A DNA stretch of 64,000 nucleotides, taken from Laceyella sediminis (GTDB taxonomy: Bacteria > Bacillota > Bacilli > Thermoactinomycetales > Thermoactinomycetaceae). The stretch spans positions 244,425 to 308,424 of the forward strand of contig NZ_PVTZ01000003.1 of assembly GCF_003003125.1 (NCBI RefSeq), written 5' to 3'. Positions 17,659 through 27,613 of this stretch are shown piece after piece. The notes below the pieces were generated by a model. That model was not told the DNA's origin and did not search any database. It worked only from the letters and a program-made list of their open reading frames with translations. Numbering within the stretch: position 1 is the stretch's first letter; each line of letters begins with the position of its first letter. The translations under genes and the position numbers were made by a program.

Positions 17659-18156
17659 TTATACGGCACCGCCCCGCTTTTTCTCTTCTGCCAACGCATT
17701 TCTTGAACGGTTTAACAACTCTTCCAGTTCATTCACAAATACATTTATGTCTTTGAACTGCCTATAGACCGATGCAAACCGGACATAGGCCACTTCATCA
17801 ATTTCCATCAGCCGCTCCATCACCATTTCCCCGATCTCCTTGGAAGGCACTTCCGTCACTCCTGCCTGCCGCAGAGCCCGCTCGATTTCAACTACGAGCG
17901 ATTCCAGGCGTTCCAGGGGCACTGGACGCTTTTCACAGGCGCGAATCAAGCCCCTAAGCAACTTCTCTCGGCTGAATTCTTCACGGCTTCCTTCTTTTTT
18001 GACAACAATCAACGGTTGCTCCTCCACCATTTCAAACGTGGTGAAGCGTTGCTCACACTTTTCGCACTCCCGGCGGCGGCGAATAGCACGTCCCTCGTGC
18101 ACCGGACGCGAATCCAGCACCCGGCTGCCATTGTGATTGCAAAATGGACATCTCAA
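17659..18156 (-). CDS. nrdR: Transcriptional repressor NrdR
   Basis: An ATP-cone repressor of ribonucleotide reductase genes, 165 residues. The N-terminal zinc ribbon has C3, C6, C31 and C34 (RCPFC and CEKC), and the ATP cone spans roughly 49-139 ([16 protein letters not shown]). The start is TTG 18156, 9 nt after AGGAGG. No ATG fits. It precedes dnaB as in B. subtilis. Confidence 0.95.
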   Translation of the reverse strand: MRCPFCNHNGSRVLDSRPVHEGRAIRRRRECEKCEQRFTTFEMVEEQPLIVVKKEGSREEFSREKLLRGLIRACEKRPVPLERLESLVVEIERALRQAGVTEVPSKEIGEMVMERLMEIDEVAYVRFASVYRQFKDINVFVNELEELLNRSRNALAEEKKRGGAV

Positions 18157-18454
18157 GAATCCGTTCCTCCTTTATCCTACCTGCCTTAGCAACGGAAGGA
18201 ATGCGATACCTAAAAATCACAAATATCGACTATATTATCATTTTAAAGATAAACGTCAGCAAATCAATGCTATTTTGTCAACAGAAAAATCCTATCCCCT
18301 TCGTTATCCACTCGTCACATATTCTCTGTTTTTCCTCAACCATAAATTAACCAAGGCTTAATGAAAACGCGCATTCTCTACCATTTGGCCTTCAAACCCG
18401 CACGCTATAATAACTCATATGCTCTGGTTCCATGCAAGTGAAGGAGGGAATCCC

Positions 18455-20056
18455 ATGTCTATGTTGCGCAATTGTTTACTTCTCCTCTCATTGTTTAGTT
18501 TGGCCGCATGCCAATCGACCACCACCGCGAACGACATCTTAACCAATGAACAAACCCTGCGGCTGACGATTCCCCATGAAATCTGGCGATTGGACGCTTC
18601 GCTCGCCGTGGACACCAACGAGACGCTGATCCTGAATCAAGTGGCCGAAGGCTTGATGCGGCTGGACCAAAACAACCGGCCCATCCCAGCTATGGCAGAA
18701 AAAGTGAGCGTCAGCGCCGACCAAACGGTATATACATTTCAGCTTAGAAACGCCTTGTGGCAAGATGGGGCACCCGTTACGGCGTACGATTTCGCGCGAG
18801 CATGGAAACGTACCTTGCACCCGAAAACCGATTCACCCAACGCTTACCTGTTTTATCCGATTGTCAACGCGCAGAGTTACCATCAAGGGGAAGTGAGCGC
18901 CGATAAAGTGGGCATCACCGTGGTCGACGAAGAAACGCTTCAAGTCCGATTGTCCCAACCCACGCGCAACTTCTTGACATTGCTGGCTCTCACTCCCTTT
19001 TTGCCGCAACGCGAATTTACCCAGCCGCCAAACGCAAACAGAAGCACCTTACTCAACCTCAAGCTCAACGGCCCGTTTGTCATTCTTGATGTGTCGGCCG
19101 ACGGCACCATCGTCCTGAAAAAAAACGAACGGTATTGGGATCAGGAACAGGTGAAGCTGGATTATATCATCTTCTATGTGTCCAACCACCCCACGCAAAC
19201 GATTAATTTATACAATGCCGACAAAATTGATATCACCCGAATCGCTCGTGAATTCGCCCAAGCTTACGCCAATACGCCCGAATTCCATTCCATCCAACTA
19301 TGGACAACCCAATATATTCGGTTCAACAGCAAAAACAAGTTTTTCCAAAACAAAAAGATTCGACAAGCGATCAGCCTGGCGATCGACCGAGAACAGTTGG
19401 TCTCTGTACTGAAAAGCCAAGCGCAACCCGCAGGCGGACTGATTCCACCGTCTATGAAAGGCTTCCGTTCCGCATTTCGTGAAGAGGCCCCTTTGCCACC
19501 AGATAAGGCCAACTTAGGCAAAGCCCGCGCCCTATTGCAAGAAGGCATGCAAGAACTGCGGATCAGCCAACCGCCTTCGGCCCTGGTCATGCTCAGCTAT
19601 GAGGATGACCGCATGCAACTGGCAGTTGAACTGAAAAAGCAACTGAAACAGGTGCTGGGTCTAAACCTGTTGCTGAACACGACGTCACGGGCTGAAAAGT
19701 ATCGATTGGAGAAAAGGGGAGAGTTTGACCTCACCTTGTCCGATTGGGTGGCCACTTATCCCGATGCTTACACTCTGTTGGAAACATTCACCAGCGGCCA
19801 TCCCGCCAACACCGGAGGGTACAAAGACAAACCCTATGATGAAACACTAAAACGCGCCGCCAATTCACCTCAAGTTCAAAAGCAAGTAAAGTACCTGGCC
19901 CAAGCGGAAAAATTTCTGATTGTGGAAGACCATGCCGCCATCCCGCTCTATTATGTGAATGACACCACCCTCATCAAACAAAGAGTGAAGGGGCATGTTC
20001 GCCATCCGTTCGGCCCGTCGTACTCATTCAAATGGGCGTATATCGAAGAGCCATAA
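18455..20056 (+). CDS. Oligopeptide ABC transporter substrate-binding lipoprotein (OppA-like)
   Basis: A 533-residue SBP_bac_5 family lipoprotein that captures peptides outside the membrane. The signal peptide ends in the lipobox LAAC with Cys19 to be lipidated. Typical features are LNQVAEGLMRL, GAPVTAYDFARAWKRTL and SLAIDREQLV. The start is ATG 18455 behind AAGGAGGG. A TATAAT is at 18406-18411. No permease or ATPase genes are adjacent, so it is an orphan binding protein that may serve a distant Opp/Dpp transporter or act as a peptide-pheromone receptor. Confidence 0.9.
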   Translation: MSMLRNCLLLLSLFSLAACQSTTTANDILTNEQTLRLTIPHEIWRLDASLAVDTNETLILNQVAEGLMRLDQNNRPIPAMAEKVSVSADQTVYTFQLRNALWQDGAPVTAYDFARAWKRTLHPKTDSPNAYLFYPIVNAQSYHQGEVSADKVGITVVDEETLQVRLSQPTRNFLTLLALTPFLPQREFTQPPNANRSTLLNLKLNGPFVILDVSADGTIVLKKNERYWDQEQVKLDYIIFYVSNHPTQTINLYNADKIDITRIAREFAQAYANTPEFHSIQLWTTQYIRFNSKNKFFQNKKIRQAISLAIDREQLVSVLKSQAQPAGGLIPPSMKGFRSAFREEAPLPPDKANLGKARALLQEGMQELRISQPPSALVMLSYEDDRMQLAVELKKQLKQVLGLNLLLNTTSRAEKYRLEKRGEFDLTLSDWVATYPDAYTLLETFTSGHPANTGGYKDKPYDETLKRAANSPQVQKQVKYLAQAEKFLIVEDHAAIPLYYVNDTTLIKQRVKGHVRHPFGPSYSFKWAYIEEP

Positions 20057-20183
20057 GCCTTAGGTTGACGTCCAATTTCGCGCTGATATGGGAATATCGC
20101 AGGAATCTTGTTCGTATTCTGAATATGATTTACAATAATCCTGAGAACATATATTCTTTCCTCATATACCAAGGGGGGCGCTC

Positions 20184-20654
20184 ATGCAAGGAAGGATCAT
20201 TACCAAAGAATCTTTTCAGATCGTCGGATTCGGTTGGACGGGACCGTACACCATGTCCAGGGAAATCCCCAAAGTGTGGGAGCAGTTAGTTAAACGAATT
20301 CACGAAATCCCGCATCAGGTTCGCCCCGGTTCTTTTGTCTGCCCCTGCCATGACCGGGTGACAGATTTTACTTGTTATGTCGCCGTTGAAGTGAAGTTGG
20401 CCGAAAATGTGCCTGAAGGGATGTTGTCATTCACCGTTCCCTCCCAACGTTACGCAGTTTTCACCCATCGCGGTTCGATAAGGAACGTCCCCGCCACCTA
20501 TCAGCGCGCGTGGAAATGGATTGAAAAGATGGGGTACCGCAAAGATCACAGCACATTGGGCTTAGAGATGTACGATCACCGCTACACACCAGTCACCCAC
20601 GATCCTGATGCGCCAGACAACATGTATGACATCTACATCCCCATCAAACGGTAG
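20184..20654 (+). CDS. GyrI-like / AraC effector-binding domain protein
   Basis: A 156-residue protein made only of the effector-binding (GyrI-like small-molecule binding) fold, with no DNA-binding part. The conserved core is in EVKLAENVPEGMLSFTVPSQRYAVFTHRG and the end YDIYIPIK. The ATG follows AAGGGGGG. Stand-alone members bind or hydrolyse small hydrophobic compounds, but the ligand here is unknown. It ends at an 18-bp hairpin. Confidence 0.8.
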   Translation: MQGRIITKESFQIVGFGWTGPYTMSREIPKVWEQLVKRIHEIPHQVRPGSFVCPCHDRVTDFTCYVAVEVKLAENVPEGMLSFTVPSQRYAVFTHRGSIRNVPATYQRAWKWIEKMGYRKDHSTLGLEMYDHRYTPVTHDPDAPDNMYDIYIPIKR

Positions 20655-20668
20655 ACGCACATGGCGTA

Positions 20669-20714
20669 CGCGCCGCCGGCATTCCTTTTTACATCCAGGA
20701 ATGCCGGCGGCGCG
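20669..20714 (+). terminator. Hairpin with an 18-bp perfect stem
   Basis: Arms at 20669-20686 and 20697-20714 are perfectly complementary (GCGCCGCCGGCATTCCT core) with a 10-nt loop, followed by TTTAAG. It follows the GyrI-like gene and is unusually long and GC-rich. Confidence 0.7.
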
Positions 20715-20757
20715 TTTAAGGCGATATACCATTTGCATTAGGCATTTGGCACGCAAA

Positions 20758-20790
20758 AACCCTTCTCCGACAGTGGAGAAGGGTTTTTAA
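20758..20790 (-). terminator. Terminator of gapB
   Basis: AACCCTTCTCC pairs with GGAGAAGGGTT, with T-rich flanks in both directions. Confidence 0.88.
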
Positions 20791-20794
20791 CACG

Positions 20795-21889
<1,095 letters not shown>

Positions 21890-21907
21890 TCAATATAAAA
21901 ACGAAAA

Positions 21908-21929
21908 CCTGTCCCAAATCCGGAACAGG
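21908..21929 (-). terminator. Terminator of the lytic transglycosylase gene
   Basis: CCTGTTCC and GGACAGG pair, then TTTTCGTTTTTA follows on the minus strand. Confidence 0.75.
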
Positions 21930-21947
21930 CTCGCACATTTAATCAAA

Positions 21948-22562
21948 TTATTGTTCTTTGATTAAATCTTGATAACATTCTTTATATTTCTGATAGTAAT
22001 GGCTGACCCGGTACACATATTCCCGGGTCTCCTTGATAGGAATCCGTACCGCTCCTTGCCTCGTTCCATCCCAAACACCTTGGTCAAGCCAACGCGAGAC
22101 ACGGTTGTGTCCGCCATTGTAAGCAGCAATTGCCGCCACTTTGTTGCCATGGTACCGCTTGGTCAAATACGCAAGATACCAAGCGCCCATATGGATGTTG
22201 ATCGCCGGATCGCGGATGTGCTCCTTGAGCGCCGGCGAAAACCCGCCCCGGCGGATCATCCAATCCATGGTTTCCGGCATGAGCTGCATCAACCCTTGTG
22301 CGCCCGCCGCCGATACTCGGTCCAGCTGAAATCTGGACTCCACTCGGATCACTGCCATAATCAAAAACGGATCTGCTCCGGTGGCTTCGGCACTGTTGAG
22401 GATCAACTCCTCATACCGCAAAGGATAAATCAGGCATTCCAACCAATGGGCCACAATCATGCACAACACCCACAAAAGCGCCAGCAACACCCAGGCCTTT
22501 TTCCGACCTGGCCATGTTCCCTTGACCGGATTCAGCCAACTTTTGCGCACAGTTCGCTCCAT
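21948..22562 (-). CDS. Lytic transglycosylase, SLT domain
   Basis: A 204-residue membrane-anchored muramidase that cleaves peptidoglycan with 1,6-anhydro ends. One N-terminal span (about 24-47) precedes the SLT fold: catalytic Glu75 in VIRVESRF, then AAGAQGLMQLMP and AAIAAYNGGHNRV. The start overlaps the end of coaE by 31 bp, so the two are cotranscribed. The physiological role in growth or sporulation is unknown. Confidence 0.9.
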   Translation of the reverse strand: MERTVRKSWLNPVKGTWPGRKKAWVLLALLWVLCMIVAHWLECLIYPLRYEELILNSAEATGADPFLIMAVIRVESRFQLDRVSAAGAQGLMQLMPETMDWMIRRGGFSPALKEHIRDPAINIHMGAWYLAYLTKRYHGNKVAAIAAYNGGHNRVSRWLDQGVWDGTRQGAVRIPIKETREYVYRVSHYYQKYKECYQDLIKEQ

Positions 22563-23134
22563 AGGCGCGCCACCTGCATCTCAGTCTCTTCCCGTGTTCC
22601 GCTGTTGTCGATCACATAATCGGCCCACTTTTTTTTTTCATCAATCGGCAGTTGTGCCGCCAAGCGCGCAGCCGCCTCGTCGGTATCAAGATGATCTCGC
22701 GCCTGCAACCGAGCCAATTGAACCCGTTGCGGCACATAAACCAGAATCACTTCATCTACTAGGTCGGTCATTTTTTCTTCAATCAATAGCGGCACATCCC
22801 ATATGACCACCGCGTGCGGCTCAGTCTGCCACACCTTCTCCGTGTCCCGCCGCATTTTATCCATGATGAGCGGGTGCAACAACTCATTCAGCTTGCGCCG
22901 CGCCTTTTCATCATGAAAAATGATGCGACCCAGCGCGGGCCGGTCAAGCGTCCCCTCCCGGCTTATCACCTCGTCGCCGAAAACAGACGCAATCCGCTTC
23001 AAGCCCTCTTCCTCTGGCTCGACGACTTGCCGGGCTACCTTATCCGCATCGACAATCACTGCCCCGTGCCGTTGCAACATCTCGGCCACAGTGCTTTTTC
23101 CCGTCGCAATTCCACCGGTCAATCCAAAAATCAT
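22532..23134 (-). CDS. coaE: Dephospho-CoA kinase
   Basis: Last step of CoA synthesis. A 200-residue P-loop kinase with GLTGGIATGKSTV at the N-terminus, DADKVARQVV and the lid region RLQARD. The start is ATG 23134 behind GAGGAG. A GTG two codons earlier is too close to that site. It lies between ytaF and the transglycosylase in an operon-like run with mutM. Confidence 0.95.
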   Translation of the reverse strand: MIFGLTGGIATGKSTVAEMLQRHGAVIVDADKVARQVVEPEEEGLKRIASVFGDEVISREGTLDRPALGRIIFHDEKARRKLNELLHPLIMDKMRRDTEKVWQTEPHAVVIWDVPLLIEEKMTDLVDEVILVYVPQRVQLARLQARDHLDTDEAAARLAAQLPIDEKKKWADYVIDNSGTREETEMQVARLWSELCAKVG

Positions 23135-23147
23135 CCACACCGCTCCT

Positions 23148-23810
23148 CTAAATTAACCGTAACAAGCCCAATATGATCAAAAAAACGCCGGGCGCGTATC
23201 CCATCCAACGAAAACGGGCGCGTTCGGCGTACTTGAAGCCGAACCACATGCCCGCGCGCAGGCAGACTGCGCTCATCAACCCAATCGCCAGCGCCGCCAC
23301 CAGTGGGGACATCCCGATGAACGCAGCTCCTACCCCCGCGGCAAAAGCATCCAACGACAAGGCCGTTCCCAACAAAACAGCCTCATATCCTGAAATCGTG
23401 CCGGATTCATCCATATCCGCAACCATGGGCGTTTTCAATATTTGCACAACCAATCCCCACTTCTCAAGCTGAAACGTCCAAATGGTGGGCTCGGCAGGTT
23501 TGGTTGGCGGTAGGGCGGCCGCCTTCGTTTCCACTTTCTTCGGCGCCCTACCTGCTTGCGACAGCGCAAATAAGCCAATCGCGATAAAGAGAACAGCTCC
23601 AATCCCATGGGTCAACGCAGGTGGAAGGAAATGAGAAATCCCTTGTCCCATTAACATCGCTAAATAAATGACCATCCCCGAACAACCAGCAATGATCAAG
23701 ATGGAGCCAAAAGGAATGCGAACTTTTCTCATCCCATAAGTCGTTCCGGCCCCAAACCCGTCCATGCTCACCGCCAGTGCTAACCACATCACCGATAACA
23801 CGTGCCACAT
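23148..23810 (-). CDS. ytaF: Sporulation membrane protein YtaF (MntP-like fold)
   Basis: A 220-residue protein with about six spans, paired as two three-helix repeats: an N-terminal SMDGFGAGTTYGMRKV and a C-terminal LSLDAFAAGVGAAF, each with a membrane Asp. These repeats are typical of YtaF and MntP. ATG 23810 follows GAGGTG. It sits between mutM and coaE as in B. subtilis. Ion transport is possible but unproven. Confidence 0.9.
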   Translation of the reverse strand: MWHVLSVMWLALAVSMDGFGAGTTYGMRKVRIPFGSILIIAGCSGMVIYLAMLMGQGISHFLPPALTHGIGAVLFIAIGLFALSQAGRAPKKVETKAAALPPTKPAEPTIWTFQLEKWGLVVQILKTPMVADMDESGTISGYEAVLLGTALSLDAFAAGVGAAFIGMSPLVAALAIGLMSAVCLRAGMWFGFKYAERARFRWMGYAPGVFLIILGLLRLI

Positions 23811-23873
23811 AATCAATCACCTCTTTAAGATGGGCTGATACTTCCCATCTTATGAAAGAGGATCAGGGCGGGG

Positions 23874-24698
23874 TTACCTTTGGCAAGTCCGGCAGATGTG
23901 AGTGCCTCGTCCACCTACTACGATCCGCTCGATCGGCGCGCCGCATTTTCGACACGGTTCACCTTTGCGGCCGTACACTTGGATTTTGAGTTGAAACATT
24001 CCCATCTCACCCTCGCCGTTCAAATAAGAACGAACGGAGGAACCACCCGCTTCTACCGCTTCAGCGAGGATTTTCCTGATGCTCTGGTGTAACCGCGCCA
24101 CTTCCTCCTCCGTCAACGACGACGCGGCACGCTCGGGATGAATCCCCGCGGCAAACAAGGACTCGTCCACATAAATATTGCCCAAGCCGACGAGATATTC
24201 CTGATTTAGCAAAACCACTTTTACTTTGGCCTTGCGCTTGACCAGCGTGGATTGAAACCATTCCAAGGTAAACGCGTCCGATAACGGCTCCGGCCCCAGT
24301 TTTTTTAATGGTTTGTGTTGCTCCTCTTCACCCATGGTAAATAAATGCATCGTGCCAAATTGGCGCACATCGCGATAACGCAACTGCGCGCCGTCCGTAA
24401 AATGGAATATCACATGCGTGTGCTTCTCCAGCGGCTCCGTTTCCTCCGCTAACCGATACTTTCCCTCCATCCGCAAATGGGATACAAGCACCCATGGCGG
24501 ACAAATGATTTTCAAAAATTTCCCCCGGCGCTGAACGGCAGTAATCGTGCAACCCACCAAATGATGGCGAAATTGTTCCACGTCATCAGGATGTTGAATG
24601 ATGCGGCCCAGCTTGACCGTCACATCCTTGATCGTCTTGCCGACCACCAACCGCTCCAATGTTTTTCGTACTGTTTCTACCTCTGGCAATTCAGGCAT
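23874..24698 (-). CDS. mutM: Formamidopyrimidine-DNA glycosylase
   Basis: Removes oxidised purines (8-oxoG, Fapy) and nicks the abasic site. It has 274 residues, with catalytic Pro2 and Glu3 in MPELPEVE, the helix-two-turn-helix NIYVDESLFAAGIHP and a C-terminal zinc finger CRKCG...CRTCQ. It follows polA by about 90 bp on the same strand. Confidence 0.97.
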   Translation of the reverse strand: MPELPEVETVRKTLERLVVGKTIKDVTVKLGRIIQHPDDVEQFRHHLVGCTITAVQRRGKFLKIICPPWVLVSHLRMEGKYRLAEETEPLEKHTHVIFHFTDGAQLRYRDVRQFGTMHLFTMGEEEQHKPLKKLGPEPLSDAFTLEWFQSTLVKRKAKVKVVLLNQEYLVGLGNIYVDESLFAAGIHPERAASSLTEEEVARLHQSIRKILAEAVEAGGSSVRSYLNGEGEMGMFQLKIQVYGRKGEPCRKCGAPIERIVVGGRGTHICRTCQR

Positions 24699-24791
24699 GA
24701 TCTACTCCCTCCCCAATGCAATAATCAACGCAAGGCCGCCACCCTGTCAAGGATGACGGCTTGTCTCATCTTCTATGTGACTGATGCCAAA

Positions 24792-27440
24792 TCACTTTGC
24801 TTCATACCAGGTCTTGCCACTGTTCACATCGACGGACAGTGGGACCGACAGCGGCAATGCATCTTCCATCACCGCTACGACTAGCTCTTTCATCTCCTCC
24901 AGTTCAGCTTCCGGCACTTCAAAAATCAATTCGTCATGCACTTGCAACAACATCCGGCTCGCCAGCTTCCGCTCGTTCATCGCTTGGGCTAATTTCACCA
25001 TCGCCAACTTGATGATATCCGCCGCCGTCCCTTGGATGGGCGTATTCATCGCGGTTCGCTCCGCAAAACTGCGTTCACCAAAGCTTTTGGCGTTGATCGC
25101 TGGCAAGTAACGGCGCCGACCAGAGAGCGTAGTAACAAATCCATCCTTGCGCGCTCGCTCCACAATGGAATCCATGTAGCGTTTCACACCAGGGAATGTT
25201 TCAAAATAGCGATCGATGAATTCACGTGCTTCCTTTTGAGGGATGTCCAACCCTCTAGCCAAGCCGAAGCCACTGATCCCGTACACGATCCCGAAGTTGA
25301 CCGCCTTCGCTTGCCGACGCATCAGTGGCGTGACTTCGTCTTCAGCCACCCCAAACACATCCATAGCCGTTTGCGTGTGAATGTCTTTGTCTTCTTTGAA
25401 GGCCTTTTGCAACTGCTCATCTTCAGAGATATGGGCCAGCACGCGCAATTCGATCTGTGAGTAGTCAGCAGCCAAGATGTGCCAGCCCGGCTCGGAGGGG
25501 ATGAACACTTGACGGATACGCCGCCCTTCTTCCATCCGAATCGGGATGTTCTGCAAATTGGGCTCGGTCGAACTCAAGCGGCCCGTCGCAGTGACGGTTT
25601 GGTTAAACCGAGTGTGAATTTTGCCGTCGGCGCCAATCTCTTTCTTCAACCCCTCGATATACGTGGAATACAATTTGCCGACTTGCCGGTAATGCAGGAT
25701 CTTGTCGACGATCTCGTGCTGGGGCGCCAGCTTTTCCAGCACATCTGCACTCGTCGAATATCCCGTCTTCGTTTTCTTCAAAACGGGTAGACCCAGTTTG
25801 TCAAACAGGATCTCTCCCAGTTGCTTGGGGGAGTTGATGTTGAAAGTCACCCCCGCCAACTCGTAAATCTCCTGCTCCAGCCGATCCAAGCTTTGCTTCA
25901 GCTCCACCCCTAACTCCTCGAGACGGGCTTGGTCAATGAAAACGCCTTGGCGCTCCATCTCGGCCAGCACACTGGCAAGCGGCATCTCCAACTCAAACAG
26001 CAATTGATCCAGATTGAGTTCCGCTAACTCTTGCTTCAGCACCGGCGTAACGTGATGGATGGCTTTCGCTTTGGCAGCCAAGTGCCGAGCCAACGTTTCT
26101 CCGGTAATCGCCTTCCGCTTGGCCCCCTTCCCATACACATCCTCATCCGCCGGAATCGGCTCGTCCCCATAGCGGGACACGATATCACTCAACTCCAATT
26201 GCGATTCGGAAGGGTCCAATAGATACGCCGCCAACAAGACGTCAAAGGAGAGACCCGCGGCCATGATTCCTTTGTTCGCCAACACGATCTGCGTTTTCTT
26301 CATGTCATAAACCAGCTTGTCGCGCTCCTCATCCGCAAGCCAACCCCGAACCGCATCGCTTTGCTCCGCCACTTCCCAAGGCAGGTACCACTGGGCCTGA
26401 CCATCTGAAATGGCCAATCCAACCACATCCGCGTGATGAGGGTTGTCCTCCGACGTTTCGATAAACAAGGCAAGCGATCCCGTATTGAACACGTCCACCA
26501 TTTCTTCCAAGTCGGACAGGGATGCCACTTCCCGGACATCCACCTCGTTTTTGACCGCCTCACCCTTTTCCGCATGGTCTTGCTTGTGCACCCTCGACAA
26601 CAGTGTTTTAAACTCCATCTTTCTGAAAAACTCGACGATGCGCTCTGTATTCCGTTCAGGCAATTGCAAGCGATCCAATCCGAAATCAAGCGGCACTTCC
26701 GTATAGATCGTGGCCAGCTTTTTGCTGAGCAACGCCTGCTCTTGATGTTCGCGCACTTTTTCTTGCAGTTTTTTGCCGGGCAATTCATCCACATGCGCGA
26801 TCACTTCTTCTACAGTGGGAAACTTCGCCAACAATTTCAACGCTGTCTTCTCGCCTACACCAGGAATGCCGGGGATGTTGTCTGACGAGTCCCCCATCAA
26901 CCCTTTTAAGTCGATGATCTGGGCGGGAGTCAACCCGTATTTCTCCTTGATGGCATCGATGTCGTAAGACTCAGTCTCTGTCACCCCTTTGCGGGTCAAC
27001 AAAAGCCGAACATGCTCATCCACCAGTTGCAACAAATCTTTGTCTCCGCTAACGATCAATGTCTCAACGCCTTGGCTTCCACTCGCTTTGGCCAAGGTGC
27101 CGATGATGTCATCTGCTTCATAGTTTTCTACTTCAAAGGCGGAGATTTGAAAGACTTCCAACAGTTCTTTTACAAGCGGAATTTGTTCCGCCAACTCACT
27201 TGGCGTTTTCTGCCGGGTTCCTTTATATTCCTGATAACTCTCATGGCGAAAAGTCGTTTTTCCCGCATCGAATGCCACCAACATATGGGTGGGCTTCTCT
27301 TCTTCAAGGATTTTCATCAGCATCATCGCAAACCCATACACCGCGTTGGTATGGATGCCGCTTGAATTTGTCAATAGCGGCAACGCATAAAACGCGCGAT
27401 AAGCAATGCTGTTGCCGTCCACCAATATCAACTTGCTCAC
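24792..27440 (-). CDS. polA: DNA polymerase I
   Basis: An 882-residue repair and Okazaki-fragment polymerase. The 5'-3' exonuclease domain (about 1-300) starts with LILVDGNSIAYRAFYALP. The 3'-5' domain (about 310-480) has FIETSEDN where the metal-binding DxE would be, so proofreading is probably inactive, as in Bacillus stearothermophilus Pol I. The polymerase domain carries DYSQIELRVLAH (A), RRQAKAVNFGIVYG (B) and VHDE (C). The start is GTG 27440 behind AAAGGTG. TTG 27464 lacks a binding site. Confidence 0.96.
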   Translation of the reverse strand: MSKLILVDGNSIAYRAFYALPLLTNSSGIHTNAVYGFAMMLMKILEEEKPTHMLVAFDAGKTTFRHESYQEYKGTRQKTPSELAEQIPLVKELLEVFQISAFEVENYEADDIIGTLAKASGSQGVETLIVSGDKDLLQLVDEHVRLLLTRKGVTETESYDIDAIKEKYGLTPAQIIDLKGLMGDSSDNIPGIPGVGEKTALKLLAKFPTVEEVIAHVDELPGKKLQEKVREHQEQALLSKKLATIYTEVPLDFGLDRLQLPERNTERIVEFFRKMEFKTLLSRVHKQDHAEKGEAVKNEVDVREVASLSDLEEMVDVFNTGSLALFIETSEDNPHHADVVGLAISDGQAQWYLPWEVAEQSDAVRGWLADEERDKLVYDMKKTQIVLANKGIMAAGLSFDVLLAAYLLDPSESQLELSDIVSRYGDEPIPADEDVYGKGAKRKAITGETLARHLAAKAKAIHHVTPVLKQELAELNLDQLLFELEMPLASVLAEMERQGVFIDQARLEELGVELKQSLDRLEQEIYELAGVTFNINSPKQLGEILFDKLGLPVLKKTKTGYSTSADVLEKLAPQHEIVDKILHYRQVGKLYSTYIEGLKKEIGADGKIHTRFNQTVTATGRLSSTEPNLQNIPIRMEEGRRIRQVFIPSEPGWHILAADYSQIELRVLAHISEDEQLQKAFKEDKDIHTQTAMDVFGVAEDEVTPLMRRQAKAVNFGIVYGISGFGLARGLDIPQKEAREFIDRYFETFPGVKRYMDSIVERARKDGFVTTLSGRRRYLPAINAKSFGERSFAERTAMNTPIQGTAADIIKLAMVKLAQAMNERKLASRMLLQVHDELIFEVPEAELEEMKELVVAVMEDALPLSVPLSVDVNSGKTWYEAK

Positions 27441-27573
27441 GAATGCATTCACACCTTTTTCCAAAATTCACTACCTTATGCCTCTTTCATTCATACTTAT
27501 CTATTGTAACACGAGCAAAAATCACGCTTCCAGTTTTTCGGTAACAAAAACCGAACAAATGCTCGATGCATAT

Positions 27574-27607
27574 AAAAAAGCCCAGTGACGTTGATTCGTC
27601 ACCGGGC
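27574..27607 (-). terminator. Terminator of the zinc GTPase gene
   Basis: GCCCGGTGACG and CGTCACTGGGC form the stem, followed by TTTTTTAT on the minus strand. Confidence 0.9.
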
Positions 27608-27613
27608 TTTTAT

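Noticed and set aside
24735..24766. A 10-bp GC-rich hairpin between polA and mutM
   Set aside because: No T run and in the middle of an apparent operon, so a terminator call is not supported.
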